Position numbers and translations under genes: made by a program. The notes under the pieces are model-generated. The model made no database searches, had not been told where the DNA came from, and saw nothing but the letters and a program-made list of their open reading frames with translations. Positions 10,721-22,337 of a DNA stretch of 64,000 bases are shown here, in pieces. This stretch comes from Zymoseptoria tritici IPO323. Lineage: Eukaryota; Ascomycota; Dothideomycetes; Mycosphaerellales; Mycosphaerellaceae. Position 1 is the stretch's first letter. Each line of letters opens with the position of its first letter. Location: contig NC_018211.1 of NCBI RefSeq assembly GCF_000219625.1, positions 992,001 through 1,056,000 of the forward strand, given 5' to 3'.

Positions 10721-13052
10721 ATGTCCTCTCCCACCACCACCCCCCGGAAACTCTGGTCTCCTCCCAACCCTCAAGGAACTCTGGCCTACAAATTCATGCA
10801 ACAACTCAACAAGAGACACTCCACCAATCTCTCCACCTGGCACGACCTCCACGCCTTCTCCGTCCAACACCGCAATACCTTCTGGACGGAACTCTTCCAT
10901 ACCTATCCACCTATTTACTCGGGGAGATTTGAGCGGGCGGTGGATGAAGGGGCGAGAATGGATGGGGTGCCGAATTGGTTTGAAGGGGTGGAGGTCAACT
11001 TCGCGGAGACATCGCTCCTCCAACCGGACCCAAAGGACGCTGGCAAGGGTGTGAAGGATAGAAAGGAGGACTGGAGGCTCGCGGTGACGGAAGTGAGAGA
11101 GGGAGGGACGGAGATTAGGGAGTGTACGTGGGGGGAGTTGAGAGCGAGAGTTGCCGTGCTGGGCAACGCGATGAGGGCGAGAGGTGTTGGAGTGGGTGAT
11201 CGGGTGGCGATTGTTGCGTCGAATTCGATTGACTCGCTGGTTGTTTTCTTCGCTATCACGAGTGTGGGAGGGATCTTCTCGAGTTCAAGTACAGACATGG
11301 GAACCAAAGGTGTTCTCGACAGACTGCGCCAAATCCGACCGAAATTCGTCTTCGTCGACGACTGGGCGTTGTATAACGGTAAGACGACGGACTTGAGGGA
11401 GAAAATGGGGGAGATCGAAGAAGGCATGAGAGGCGTGAAAGGTTTCGAAGGGTTGGTGAGTATGCCGCGCACACAGTCCGCACCGAAAGACATCAGCAGC
11501 GTCAAGGAATGCGAGACGCTGGCGAACTTCTTGTCCGCAGCGAAAGGCGATACGACGCTCCGCTTCACCCGCGTCCCCTTCGCCGCGCCCTTCCTCATCG
11601 TCTACTCCTCCGGCACAACCGGCATGCCGAAATGCATCGTCCACTCCGTTGGCGGCGTGCTCCTCAATTCCCGGAAAGAAGGAAATCTCCACCGCGACGC
11701 CGCCGCCCTCTCCCCGGACGACACGTGCGTGCTGCAATTCACCAGTAAGAAAACCAAAGGGGCAGAAGGCCTGCATGTAAAACCCGAGATTGTCTCTCGG
11801 GCTATGCTAGCGGGTCTTAGCCTGCCCTTTTTTACCATTGTGTCGGAACTACTGCTAACCCTTTCTGCCCTTCTTGTTTTTAGCCACCGGTTGGATCATG
11901 TACTTGACCTCCATCATGTCCCTCACCAATGCCCAGCGCGCAATCCTCTACGACGGCTCCCCCTTCCAACCCGACCTCACCTCCTTCCTCTCCCTCGTCG
12001 AGTCCCAACGTGTCACCGACTTCGGCATCTCCCCGCGCTTCCTATCCACTCTCGCGACAGCCAAACCCCCTATCCTCCCCCGCGAACGCTACGACCTCTC
12101 CCGTCTCCGTCGCGTGACGTCTACGGGTATGGTTCTCTCGGAAGCGCAGTTCGAATGGTTCTACGACGAAGCGTTCCCGGCCCACGTGCAGTTGGATAAT
12201 ATCTCCGGCGGCACGGATTTGGCGGGGTGTTTCACGATGGGCAATTTGATGTGTCCGGTCTACTGTGGTGGTACGGTGGCTCCGGCGCTGGGAATGGCGT
12301 TGGAGGCGTACGATCAGACGATCGAAGGTGGGAAAGGGGTTAAGGGACGTTCGTTGCCCGCGGGAGAGGCGGGCGAGATGGTTTGTACGAAGGGATTCCC
12401 GACGCAGCCGGTGAAGTTCTGGGATGATCATGATGGAGAGCGATACTTCAACTCCTACTACGCGCGTTTCGACAACGTGTGGACGCATGGGGACTTTATA
12501 TCGTTCCATCCTGTCACGGGCGGCGTGACTTTACACGGAAGAGCAGATGGCGTGCTGAATCCGAGCGGAGTCCGTTTCGGCAGCGCGGAGATTTACAGCG
12601 TGATTGAGAACCATTTCGGGGAGGAAGTACTCGACAGTATTTGTGTCGGCCAACGACGGCCACAGGACTTGGACGAGAGCGTGCTTCTCTTCCTCCTCAT
12701 GAAACCAGGGCAGAAATTCACCGAAAATTTGGTCAAGAGGGTAAAGGAGGCGATAGCGAGGGACTGCGGCAAGAGATGTGTGCCGAAATATGTATTTGAG
12801 ACGCCGGAGATTCCTGTGAGTATCACCCCTTTTATCCGTCTCGAGGTTTGCAATTTGAGGGGTCCTGGAGTGCTGACGAGATGCTTTGGGTAGACTACGA
12901 TCAATTTGAAGAAAGTCGAATTGCCGGTCAAACAGATTGTTTCGGCAAAGACGATTAAGCCGTCGGATACGTTGGCGAATAAGGAGTGTTTGAATTTTTA
13001 TTATCAGTTTGCGCGGATTGAGGAGGTGGTGGGGCTGAAGAGTAAGTTGTGA
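10721..13052 (+). CDS. Acetoacetyl-CoA synthetase (ANL adenylating enzyme)
   Basis: Three exons: 10721-11744, 11884-12815, 12894-13052. Intron 1 is 139 nt (GTAAGA ... TTTTTAG), long for this window; intron 2 is 78 nt (GTGAGT, GCTGAC, GGTAG). The 704-residue product has the length of the family. It starts with an ACS-type N-terminal block (FWTELFHTYPPIYSGRFERAVDEGARMDGVPNWF in part), then the P-loop VYSSGTTGMPKCIVHSVGG (around residues 290-310), SGGTDLAGC and the TW/GD-like motif THGDFISFHP with GRADGVLNPSGVRFGSAEIY, and ends with the catalytic Lys region SAKTIKPSDTLANKECL. It activates acetoacetate with ATP to acetoacetyl-CoA in the cytosol, feeding sterol or ketone-body use. Confidence 0.93.
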
Positions 13053-13734
13053 GGGAGGTGGAGGTTGATCATTTGATGGGCACGGAACCGATGTCGGGTT
13101 GCTGGAGGTTGGTATGTGGCATGGTATGAACGAGACGAGGAACGGCATGTTGGGATGAGATTGAATGAGCTTTGTAGAGCAGGGTTTGTCAGACAGGAAC
13201 GTAGAACAGCTAGATTACGATTATATACGGGATACGTTTTGCTCAGAAATCAAGTCATGAGGAGTTGGGATGTAAGCTGGAAGCAAAGGTGTCGGACATA
13301 CTCGATGTGCTCAAGCAGCTATACTTAGACGGTTTTGTGCCGATGGAGAATGCTCCTCGCTCTCCAAGTCAGCCAGCGTTGCAGGCCATGTAGAAGGGAG
13401 TCGTGACACTGAAAGAGATTAACATGAGCATGATCGGTATGAACGAGCTTGACATGAACGAGAATGATATGGACGAGATTGATATAGACGAGATTGATAT
13501 GAACGAGCCTGATATGCATGAGATGGATATGCCCAAAATTGATGTTTGCTTGAAGGATAGTCTATTCTAGCTAAAAAGGAGTGTCGTGAAGGTCATTCTT
13601 CGGAAAATCTCATCCGCGCCGGTTGTCCATCTGCACTATTGCCGCTTTTATGTACTGCACTCTCTCCGCTCCCCGAGGAGCCCGTCGCCTCCAATTATTG
13701 GCCGTGGCCAGATCTGCTCATCTCCTCACACCCT
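13053..13734. other. Intergenic region containing a minisatellite
   Basis: A 680-bp gap between the synthetase and the convergent Thr/Ser-rich protein gene. Apart from the 15-nt tandem repeat at 13436-13540 I see no gene. Confidence 0.5.
13436..13540 (+). repeat. 15-nt minisatellite, seven degenerate units
   Basis: Seven consecutive 15-nt units follow the pattern GAT ATG AAC GAG ATT with substitutions but no length changes, preceded by a partial unit from about 13415. Because the unit is a multiple of three, both strands stay open: the + strand would read as acidic D-M-N-E-x repeats, the minus strand as a V-H-I/x-N-L pattern. The surrounding open frames are short (the + frame stops at 13568-13570) and no start context or splice sites make a gene convincing. 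Confidence 0.75.
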
Positions 13735-14593
13735 CTAGTATCCGTAGCCTGGTGGTCCGCAGACGGTGACGGTGGAGACCTTGGTGGTGGTGAATGGCTT
13801 CTTGGTAACCACAGTCGTGCTGCCGACGCTCTTGGTGGAAGTGGTGTAGGTCTCCGCCTTGGTCTCCGTGGCGGTCGTCTTCTTGGTACCAGTCGAGGTG
13901 GTCTCGCCCTTGCCGGTCGAGATCGAGGTCTCGGTAGTCGTAATGGTCTTGGTCACCGGCTTGGTGACGGTGACTACGCTTTCGGAGTAGCCGGTTTTGA
14001 CGACGGGAACGACGGTGGTGATGACCGTCGTCTTGTATTCAGTGGTGGGCTTGGGGATCTTGGTGGTCGATTTGCTGACGGTCTGAGTGGTTTGCGGGAT
14101 GGTCTTGGTGACGATGATGGTCTTGGGCTTATCGCCAGTAATGACCGTGGTGAAGGGGACATCTTTGGTCGTGGTCTTGGTGACGATGGACGTGATGGTC
14201 TTGGGGACGTAGGCCGTGGTGGACTTGACGGTGGCTGGGAGGGGATTAGTCGATTGTCGTGACGTGGATGAAAGGATAGATCATACTGTAGGGAGACTCT
14301 CCAACGGAAGTGGAAATGCTGGTGCTCACGGCGCAGGTGGAGGTGGACTTGGTCGTGGAGCTGGACTTGGTCGTGGAGGTGGACTTGGTCGTGGAGCTGG
14401 ACTTGGACGTGGTAGTGGTCTTCTTCGTAGACGAGGTAGTAGTGCTACCGCCATATGGTGGAGGAGGTGGAGGAGGAGTGGTAGTCTCATAAGATGGGGG
14501 CGTGACGGTAGTACTGGACTTGCCAGGCACAGCAGAGACCATGCCACTGAGGGCGAACATGGCCAGAGCCGCGAATTGCATTGGAGAGTGCAT
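13735..14593 (-). CDS. Secreted Thr/Ser-rich mucin-like protein
   Basis: Minus-strand exons 14593-14287 and 14234-13735 flank a 52-nt intron (14235-14286; GTATGA ... CCCAG), joining in phase 1 to give 268 residues. The N-terminus MHSPMQFAALAMFALSGMVSA is a signal peptide. The mature protein is dominated by Thr and Ser: a Pro run (eight consecutive Pro), then SSSTTKSTST repeats, then a long T/V/K-rich domain (TTVITTVVPVVKTGYS), ending in TVCGPPGYGY. Only two cysteines are present, one in each half. Dense O-mannosylation is expected, and the protein is probably cell-wall associated or extracellular. There is no C-terminal hydrophobic tail, so it is not a typical GPI protein. Family not recognised beyond low-complexity similarity. 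Confidence 0.8.
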
Positions 14594-14731
14594 CTTGAGA
14601 GGAGGCTGAACGATAGTCTGATTGAGGATGGAGGCGAATGAATGAAGTCGAGGCTGGAGATGTGTATGAAAGTGTTGCTGGAGGAGATGCTGTTGCTGAT
14701 GGAGGATGAATGAAACGTCCGACCATCATGC

Positions 14732-14738
14732 CTTTATA
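14732..14738 (-). promoter_or_regulatory. TATA box of the Thr/Ser-rich secreted protein gene
   Basis: On the minus strand GTATAAAGG lies about 140 bp upstream of the ATG at 14593, the normal distance for a fungal TATA-driven gene. This fits strong or condition-dependent expression of a wall protein. Confidence 0.5.
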
Positions 14739-16507
14739 CATACTTCTGAGAGAATTGCTCTTCCAAGTACACCGCCGGACAAGTCAGCGTACATCAAAAT
14801 AGCTCGCCTGTAGCATAGCTTTCCGATGGTATTCCGAGTACATGCATGCCTTCCGTCCGTGGTGATCGAGGGGGATCAACGATGACCCTACCTCAATCAA
14901 GGCACCGAATGTCGTGTGGAGTCAGTCACGCATCGCGAATGGCTGGCGATGTGCACTCATGCAGTGCGCTATTGCTCACCAGCATACCTGCTGGAGAACA
15001 CTCGGAGCTCAGTCGTGGCATGAGGCCCACTCCGATGGAGGTTACCATCCTTCGGCTGCAGTGTATTGGCGTAGTGAAAGGAGGTCTTGCCTACAAAGGC
15101 ATTCGCATTGGCAAGGCACGAAATCGATGTGCATATTGACTCAGCTCGTTCTCTCCCGATGCGGCCATCACGTGGGGATATTTTCGTCTTTTGGCAGATC
15201 TCGAGCGGCAGAATGTGGATGCTTGATGGATAATGCAATGCTCTGGTACGCCGCCAGTCAGCGGTGGCGGACTGGTGGGAGCTTGAAGCAACGTGACACA
15301 GCTCTGTACTCGCGTGGAGCATGGCCACGTTCCTGGCTTGACCGGCGCCGGCGACAAGTGGTTCCTGGGAGGATGATGCGCTGGGAGATCCGGAGACACA
15401 TGGGCTGAGATGCGGAGTGCATGCATGAGGTAGTATTACCACTGTGGTGGAAATACGAATTGTGCTACCTCATATGGACCAGGGATCGGCTTCTAGAATG
15501 GGCATATTCTTGGAATCTTTGTGCTTCCATTCGCGTGGGATCCGGCAAACCGATTCTAGTGGCCATGTCGATGTTGTGGCTTCCGCCACACGAGAATGGT
15601 GCTCGCGTGCACTTTTATTGTTGTTGTCGTCAACTGCGATGGATGGAGTGATGTCGGGATTGGAACCTCGGAAGCGCTGCCAGTTCTCGTATCTCTCTCG
15701 TCTGGTCAATATACTCGATGTGCAGTGCAGCAGTCGATCCATGCAAAGTCGTAGTCATAGAATCAAAGTCAACATGCACGATCGGACCGTAGACCTATGG
15801 AAAATGCCAGATAAATTGCCTGCATTGCTGCTTGTGGGCAAAGCTATGGTGAGCACGTGCGAGGATGAAATTGGTGTTGTGCCTGTGCGCATCATCACTT
15901 GACATTAGTAGTTCTTGAGACAAGACTCCTAAATTTCGGCCTCGAAGGTCTGCTGGTTTGATCGATTCTCGATGTGCAGCAGTCAGCTGTGCCACATCGT
16001 AAAGAGAGCTCCACTGCCCTGCGTCTCGAAATATTACGACCCATCATCGCCTGGGGCCAGAAGTTGAGCGCGCAGCAGAGCAGTGGTTGTCGTCGTGCCG
16101 ACCGTGTGAATGACGTTCATGGAAGATGCAAGCTTGGGCTATTTTGAGGGTGCAGCTTGAGCTCTTGAAATGGCAGTCCATGTCTCGACCTTGGTCGGCC
16201 TCGTTCCTAGACCCGATGCTGACAGCAGCTGCTGCAAGTAAACCCAAGCACACGCTCCCTTCATTGAAGGAGGTCCGTCGGACGTGCTAAGCGACCTTCG
16301 CACCGTGCCTGGATTGTCAGACTCCCCTGCATCGACCGGAAGACGAGCGAATCCTTGCATTTTCGTGCCTGGTAGTTACTCGACGTTGTATCCTGATGTA
16401 GCGATCCAGCTCAACGAGAGCTTCGTCTCGTCGCCGATTTTCCTGCATGAGCTTCGGCCGAATGGGCCGCATCGGCTTGTGTGCAACTCTTCCTTGCGCT
16501 TTGCTCG
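14739..16507. other. Gene-poor intergenic region
   Basis: About 1.8 kb. Several open frames of 90-165 codons exist on both strands (for example 14914-15408 and 15444-15902), but they overlap each other, lack start context and have cysteine/tryptophan-rich compositions typical of non-coding translations. I see nothing I can support. Confidence 0.4.
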
Positions 16508-17488
<981 letters not shown>

Positions 17489-17650
17489 CTAGACTGGGAA
17501 AGGCAGTTGCCATCCCACGTTGCCAAACAGCATCACTTGACCGATAACAAACTCACCGACCTTGAACCTACTGTGCCTACAAAGCTTATCACCTGCTCTA
17601 CACTTCTCACCTTAGAATCACAAGCAAAATCATCGGAAGCGGCTGAGAAC

Positions 17651-18946
17651 ATGTGTCGGTATGTCAGCCTCCGGGCCTTTCGTCCATCAGGATTCGGTTC
17701 CTGCAAGATGCCGTTGTGTATGCAACGTCAGCTTACAGTCTCCACGCAGTTGGTTCGCCTATATCTCACAGACCGAGCCATGTCTGCTGGAAGACGTCCT
17801 AGTGACTCCGAAGCACTCTTTGGTCAAACAAGTCTCCGATCACTACTTGCCAAAGCTTCTACCACACGAACATGACGAGAACTCCGAGAACGATGTCAAG
17901 GCTCGGAACGTGGTCATGAATTTTGACGGTCTAGGCGTTGTCTGGTACACGTCGTCGAAGGCCGATTTTGAGAGCAGTAACACCGCCCAGAGTAGTGATG
18001 GAAAGCAGAAAGATGTAAGCAGTTGCATGCTGGGGCACGAACTACAATGCTCACCTTCGCTAGGGCCTACGTCCGGCGATGTACAAAACGATTCAACCTC
18101 CAATCAACGACCAGAACTTTCTGTCGATATGTGCCAATACAGAAAGTCGAGTCTGCTTTGGACATATCCGAGCTTCATCCGGAACCGCAATCGCAAACAT
18201 CAACAACCACCCGTTCGTTTTTGGAAGGCATACGTTCATGCACAATGGAGCAGCTAGTAACTTCATCGATATCAAACGAGCCGCGATCAACGAGATGAGC
18301 CATGATGCGTATGCCAACGTCTTTGGTGCTACCGATTCAGAGTCAGTTGGTTGAAAAGAATGATCCCGTGCGATGCTGACATATCTTCCAGACACATCGC
18401 TGCCCTATATATGACCTACTTGACCCGAGGTGGTGATGCGAGCTCTTTCGAAAAGGTGTACTCGGCTCAAGAAATGGTGGAAGCCATGCATCGTGCTGTT
18501 GCGACCATCGTAGGTCTGCAACACAAGATTCTCGGAGACAGCAAGAAACCAAACAGCCTCAACCTTTGTGCAACGGATGGCTCGAAGTTGGTGGCCTACC
18601 GCTTTCGAAATCACCGCACATCGCAGCCTCCCAGTCTATACTACAGCACCAAGGTCAGTCAGATAATGCGGCACTTCAATGAAACAAGCTGACGCTGCAA
18701 CAGGCCGGCATGACCTTAAATCGCAAGTACCCAGACAATGCAGATGGCGTCGAACATGCCGGAAGACAAATCGGTATTCCCGAAGAGCTGCACGGCAGTC
18801 ATCTGATTGTGGCCAGTGAACCGAGCACATACTGCGATAGCGACTGGGAGCTCATTGGAAAGAATCAGTTTCTGCTCGCTGGATCTGATGGCGTCTTCGA
18901 GGTTGGTGATGCGCCGTATGGGCTTGGTTGGGATGCTGAGGATTGA
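17651..18946 (+). CDS. Class-II glutamine amidotransferase, Dug3-like
   Basis: Five exons: 17651-17658, 17750-18014, 18064-18341, 18392-18653, 18704-18946; introns of 91, 49, 50 and 50 nt. The third and fourth introns share the unusual donor GTCAGT. The first exon is only 8 nt and supplies M-C-R; splicing completes MCRWFAYISQTEP, so Cys2 is the N-terminal nucleophile after Met removal. Other family landmarks are GLGVVWY (substrate loop), CFGHIRASSGTAIANINNHPF with the Asn-Asn oxyanion region, FMHNGAASNF, and SEPSTYCDSDWELI near the C-terminus. Length 351 residues matches yeast Dug3 (about 357), part of the cytosolic Dug2-Dug3 glutathione-degrading complex. A general Gln amidotransferase function is an alternative. 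Confidence 0.9.
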
Positions 18947-19998
18947 GTGTGGTCTGTTGTGTTAGCCTTCAAAACCTACTTACTATTTTTGATGTGGTTT
19001 CTTTCCGAAAAGTGTGTGCTGTCTCCCAGGGCTGCAGTTTCCAGGAGTGCCCCGGTGGGTAAGCATCATGCGCAGGCTGCCCTTGATGTTTGTGAAGGCT
19101 CGTAGGTTTCTCGTCCCAGGTGCGGACAACGCCTCTCAATGTCGAATCGTCACAAATGTCTGAAGACCATGTACTCAAAATGCCTCATCTGTGCATGGTC
19201 TCAGCAACAGCAGACTTCAGTCGTGTAACTTCCTCCACGCTAGCGCTAAATCTAAAATCCGAAGTTCCGCAACAGCCCCCGTGCAACAAAAATCACATCC
19301 AACGAGCTCCAGGACGCAACCCTTGTCCATACTGGACCAAAAGTATATCAAAAGATGCGCCTCGTCGAGGTTGTAGCGACGAGAGGGCAAAAGAACGGGG
19401 CCGAACCGTGGATCTTTTCCAGAAGTTAGCAACAGGTAGGGGTGGCAATATTGTAGAAGGGCGCAACTCACTGAACACGGGGCCTCCTGCATGTTGTCAT
19501 TGCCGAGGCATTAACCCAAAGCAGGAATCATACCACTAGACCATTCTATTGGTTGTTAGTTAAGATTCGAGGGTGGCGGATGAGGTGAGAACTAACCGGC
19601 CCGCTGATTGGACTCACAAGGAGTGAATTGAGTTTCGTCGAATTTGAGGCTCTATATAAAGCTCCAAAATGTCCCTTGCTCGTGTTTTGTAGACCCCATC
19701 GTTAAGCCTGGCGATATACGGGCAAGAGAAGGCAAAGCCGAGGAAAGCAAGGTGTCGAAGAGGTAGTTTGTCGTCGTCGAGTGATCGGTAGAAGAAATGC
19801 TTGCCGTTGTCAAAGGCACGGAACCGCGGTGGCAACGAAATCGAATTGACGGCTTTTGTTGCGTACGTACCGATGACTTCATCGACCAATGCAGTGCAGA
19901 ACAACATTGATGCATGACATTCTGCAAGCGGACAGCGCAAGCGGTCAGCACAAGAAATATTTGGCATTTGATCAGACCTCCTAGACAAAGTCTGAGCA
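18947..19998. other. Intergenic region with a tRNA-like relic
   Basis: About 1 kb between two + strand genes. It contains a tRNA-Pro-like element (19452-19550, minus strand) and a TATATAAA element at 19653-19660 about 340 bp before the ankyrin gene. No protein gene is seen. Confidence 0.5.
19452..19550 (-). pseudogene. tRNA-Pro(TGG)-like relic with intron
   Basis: Reading the minus strand from 19550, the canonical A-box/D-arm TGGTCTAGTGGTATGATT is followed by a perfect 5-bp anticodon stem (CCTGC/GCAGG) around a TTTGGG...T loop, that is anticodon TGG for proline. An intron-like insert of about 23 nt sits one base 3' of the anticodon, the normal eukaryotic tRNA intron position. The variable loop (AGGCC) also fits tRNA-Pro. 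Beyond it the T-arm is degenerate: the expected GGTTCAANNCC B-box reads TGTTCAGTGAG, the T stem does not pair, and the acceptor strands do not pair well. I therefore call it a decayed tRNA gene or fragment and not a working one. Confidence 0.5.
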
Positions 19999-20478
19999 AT
20001 GGGACTCAAGCAAGAAGAACAGGGCGTACCCCAAAAGCCTACGACAGACGCCACTTCTCCAGCAAACATTGCCAGATCGACCCAATTACCACCCGAAGCT
20101 GTCGCACTCGCCGGCAAGCTTTTCGACTTCGCCCGGGAAGGCAAGACTGCAGAGCTTGAGCAATACATCTCAGCCGGCGTTCCAGTCAATCTGACGAACC
20201 ACAAAGGCGACACACTGGTCATGCTAGCTGCTTATCATGGCCATCTCGAGACTTTGAAGATGCTTCTTGACAAAGGAGCAGATATGAATGTGCTCAATGA
20301 GAGAGGCCAGAGTCCGATCGCAGGAGCGGTGTTCAAGGGATATGATGAGATTGTTGCTTTGATGGCAGGGAGAGGAGCCGATCTTCAGGCCGGGCAGCCC
20401 AATGCGATTCAGTCAGCGCATATGTTCAAGCGCGAGGAGATGTTGAGAGTGTTTGGCGAAGATGGAGCGGCGTCTTGA
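19999..20478 (+). CDS. Small ankyrin-repeat protein, intronless
   Basis: A single exon of 159 residues with ATG at 19999. After a 40-residue variable head, ankyrin repeats run from about residue 40: LFDFAREGKTAELEQYISAG, then VNLTNHKGDTLVMLAAYHGHLETLKMLLDKGAD, then NERGQSPIAGAVFKGYDEIVALMAGRGAD and a C-terminal capping helix ending in FKREEMLRVFG. The GDT(L)-MLAAYHGH and GQSPIAGAVFKG cores are, from memory, very like a compact ankyrin family common in actinobacteria and proteobacteria and patchily present in fungi. Partner and function are unknown; such proteins bind other proteins. No signal peptide or membrane segment. Confidence 0.88.
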   Translation: MGLKQEEQGVPQKPTTDATSPANIARSTQLPPEAVALAGKLFDFAREGKTAELEQYISAGVPVNLTNHKGDTLVMLAAYHGHLETLKMLLDKGADMNVLNERGQSPIAGAVFKGYDEIVALMAGRGADLQAGQPNAIQSAHMFKREEMLRVFGEDGAAS

Positions 20479-20901
20479 AGAAGGATGGCGTCGAAGAAAA
20501 TCGGGCGACTGGTCCCGACTGTGACAGCAGAGAGAGGCCATCTGGTCAGGTTGCAGAAGAGGCATGCATTTGGATGCGCTAAAAACCAACAGGCGTGGTG
20601 ATAATGGAGCTGTCGTTCTTCGAGATGCAGGATCTTTGCTAGCGGATGAGGTGAAGTGAAGTGAAGTGAAGTGAAGTGAGGTGAGGTTGAATTTTGGCCG
20701 TGGAATGCGAAGGGTACGCCGCACCGCGCGATATAGCAATGGAATCGAAGCAAGATGTAGCACTAACATCAAACGCGGCATCGCTTCTATCTACTGGGCT
20801 TCTGTATGGAGCTGCAACAAAACTCAACGCCTTCCTGCAGTCCTCGCGATCATCCCAGACTCAGACCAACGCGCTGCAGTCGACGTGCTCCTCATCCACC
20901 C
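20479..20901. other. Convergent intergenic region with pentanucleotide repeat
   Basis: A 420-bp gap between convergent genes holding the GTGAA repeat at 20649-20688. No gene seen. Confidence 0.5.
20649..20688 (+). repeat. (GTGAA)n microsatellite
   Basis: Five exact GTGAA units in a row flanked by variant units (GTGAG, GTGAG, GTTGA) give about 40 bp of pentanucleotide repeat. It lies between the 3' ends of two convergent genes, outside coding sequence. Confidence 0.85.
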
Positions 20902-22071
20902 TCAGCACCTCTTCTTCGCATTCCCAACGTGAGCCATCTCGAGTGGCGGCCACTGCTCCCTCTCACAATCTTTCACTGAAAGTAGTAGACCACCCTCCGC
21001 ATCACCATTCTGGACCTGATCATCAAGCACTCGAGCGAAGTAATCTGCTGCACGCTCGACTCCATTGCCCAGCATGGCAAGTATTCTGACCTGTGAAGAC
21101 GACGACGATCTTGAGGAAGCCGAACCTGATGGCGAAGGTTTTGGCGTGAGCCAAGGCCCTCTGTTCTTGTTCGGCAGGCCAGTCTCGAGGTCGTGCTCCG
21201 GCGCATCTGAGCGGTCGTCTTCGGCGTTTGTCCAGGTTGAGTTGAGCAGCGACTGGTCTGAGTGAAGTGAAGCTGGAAGAGGGCGCCACGAAGTCGCTGC
21301 AGGATCGTATAGCTCATCCTTTGCGTCATCATCAGGTGCAACTTTTCTGTAGGACGGTGACGATGTCCGAATGGTGGGCACTTCGAGTCCGAGGCCAATG
21401 CCTGTCGCACGTGTTTCCACTGCCAGGCCTCTCTTATTCCTCCTGTAGTGCAGCTCTTGAGGCGTTGATGAGTTCGACGATGGAACATTCTTCGGCTGGT
21501 ACCCACTTCCTGCGGGAGATGAATCGTGGATGCTATCACGATTGGTTTCATTGACCCAGAGGTTGCGCGGGTCGATAACTTGATACTCATGCCTCTTGTT
21601 TCTGCTGCGCTCTCTCGACCATGCGACTTTCGGAGGGAAGTTGACACAGTACAGCAGCATCGACATGATGATACCCAAGAGGAAGAAGATGGCAACCGTG
21701 CAGGCTAGCCATGTCGGTATGTCTGGAAGCAAGTCTGGTGATATCCTCGACTCGGGTTGTGGACTTGCGGTCTGCTTGGATATTGGAGTTGTGGTAAATG
21801 TAGCCTCAATGATCTTCGTCCGCATGCTCATCACTGAACTGACGGTTGCAAGATTGTCTTTCAAAATTGGCTCTGATCGATAGCCGTGCTCACGCTCTCG
21901 ACGATGAGCGGCGGCGCGTGGTTCAGGCTGCTTGGGTGAGCCTGCGGTCGGCTTGGAAGTTCGAGTCTGGTGGTGCGGCGGGCCCTTCATGACTGTCCGT
22001 GTGCTCGTGGCGGTGCTGCGTGCTGGGAGTCTTTCATCGAAGAAAGCCATACGTCTCATTGCGGGAGCCAT
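20902..22071 (-). CDS. Single-pass membrane protein of unknown function
   Basis: A single minus-strand exon of 389 residues. The open frame continues upstream to 22170 but only from a non-ATG codon; the first ATG is at 22071 (MAPAMRRMAFF). One hydrophobic segment of ~24 residues (WLACTVAIFFLLGIIMSMLLYCV, about residues 119-142) is followed by positive charges (KVAWSRERSRNKR), which predicts N-out/C-in topology although there is no N-terminal signal peptide. The region before the segment is Ser/Thr-rich, and the C-terminal 240 residues are charged, Ser/Pro-rich and probably disordered. The layout resembles fungal wall-sensor-like or signal-anchor proteins, but there is no cysteine-rich WSC domain. 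I do not recognise a family. Confidence 0.75.
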   Translation of the reverse strand: MAPAMRRMAFFDERLPARSTATSTRTVMKGPPHHQTRTSKPTAGSPKQPEPRAAAHRREREHGYRSEPILKDNLATVSSVMSMRTKIIEATFTTTPISKQTASPQPESRISPDLLPDIPTWLACTVAIFFLLGIIMSMLLYCVNFPPKVAWSRERSRNKRHEYQVIDPRNLWVNETNRDSIHDSSPAGSGYQPKNVPSSNSSTPQELHYRRNKRGLAVETRATGIGLGLEVPTIRTSSPSYRKVAPDDDAKDELYDPAATSWRPLPASLHSDQSLLNSTWTNAEDDRSDAPEHDLETGLPNKNRGPWLTPKPSPSGSASSRSSSSSQVRILAMLGNGVERAADYFARVLDDQVQNGDAEGGLLLSVKDCEREQWPPLEMAHVGNAKKRC

Positions 22072-22337
22072 AATGGAGGAGCTGAAAAGTTTCTGCTGCA
22101 AGTCTATGTCTTCTTTTTGAGACCGTAAGGAAATTCGGATGCTTAGTTGAGGGGAGCGAGGATCAAACAAGATGAAGCCGATGCTGCGTTTGTCTATTCA
22201 TCGTAAAGCACATTCAATAGGGTACGCATGTCGTAGCAAACAGATGCAGTGGTGAATGAGGTGGGAAGAAGGCAATGCACTCACAATCGATACAACCACA
22301 TAATCGATAACGGCTGGTTGTCCAAGCATAAATGTCT

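Noticed and set aside
13325..13519. Minus-strand repeat peptide with a V-H-I-N-L pattern
   Set aside because: It comes from the 15-nt minisatellite; no start context, promoter or conservation can be seen.
14914..15408. 164-codon frame in the gap after the Thr/Ser-rich gene
   Set aside because: Cys/Trp/His-rich random-looking composition, no promoter or splice context, and overlapping frames on the other strand.
19614..20222. 202-codon minus-strand frame
   Set aside because: It overlaps the ankyrin gene on the opposite strand and its leader; composition is not protein-like.
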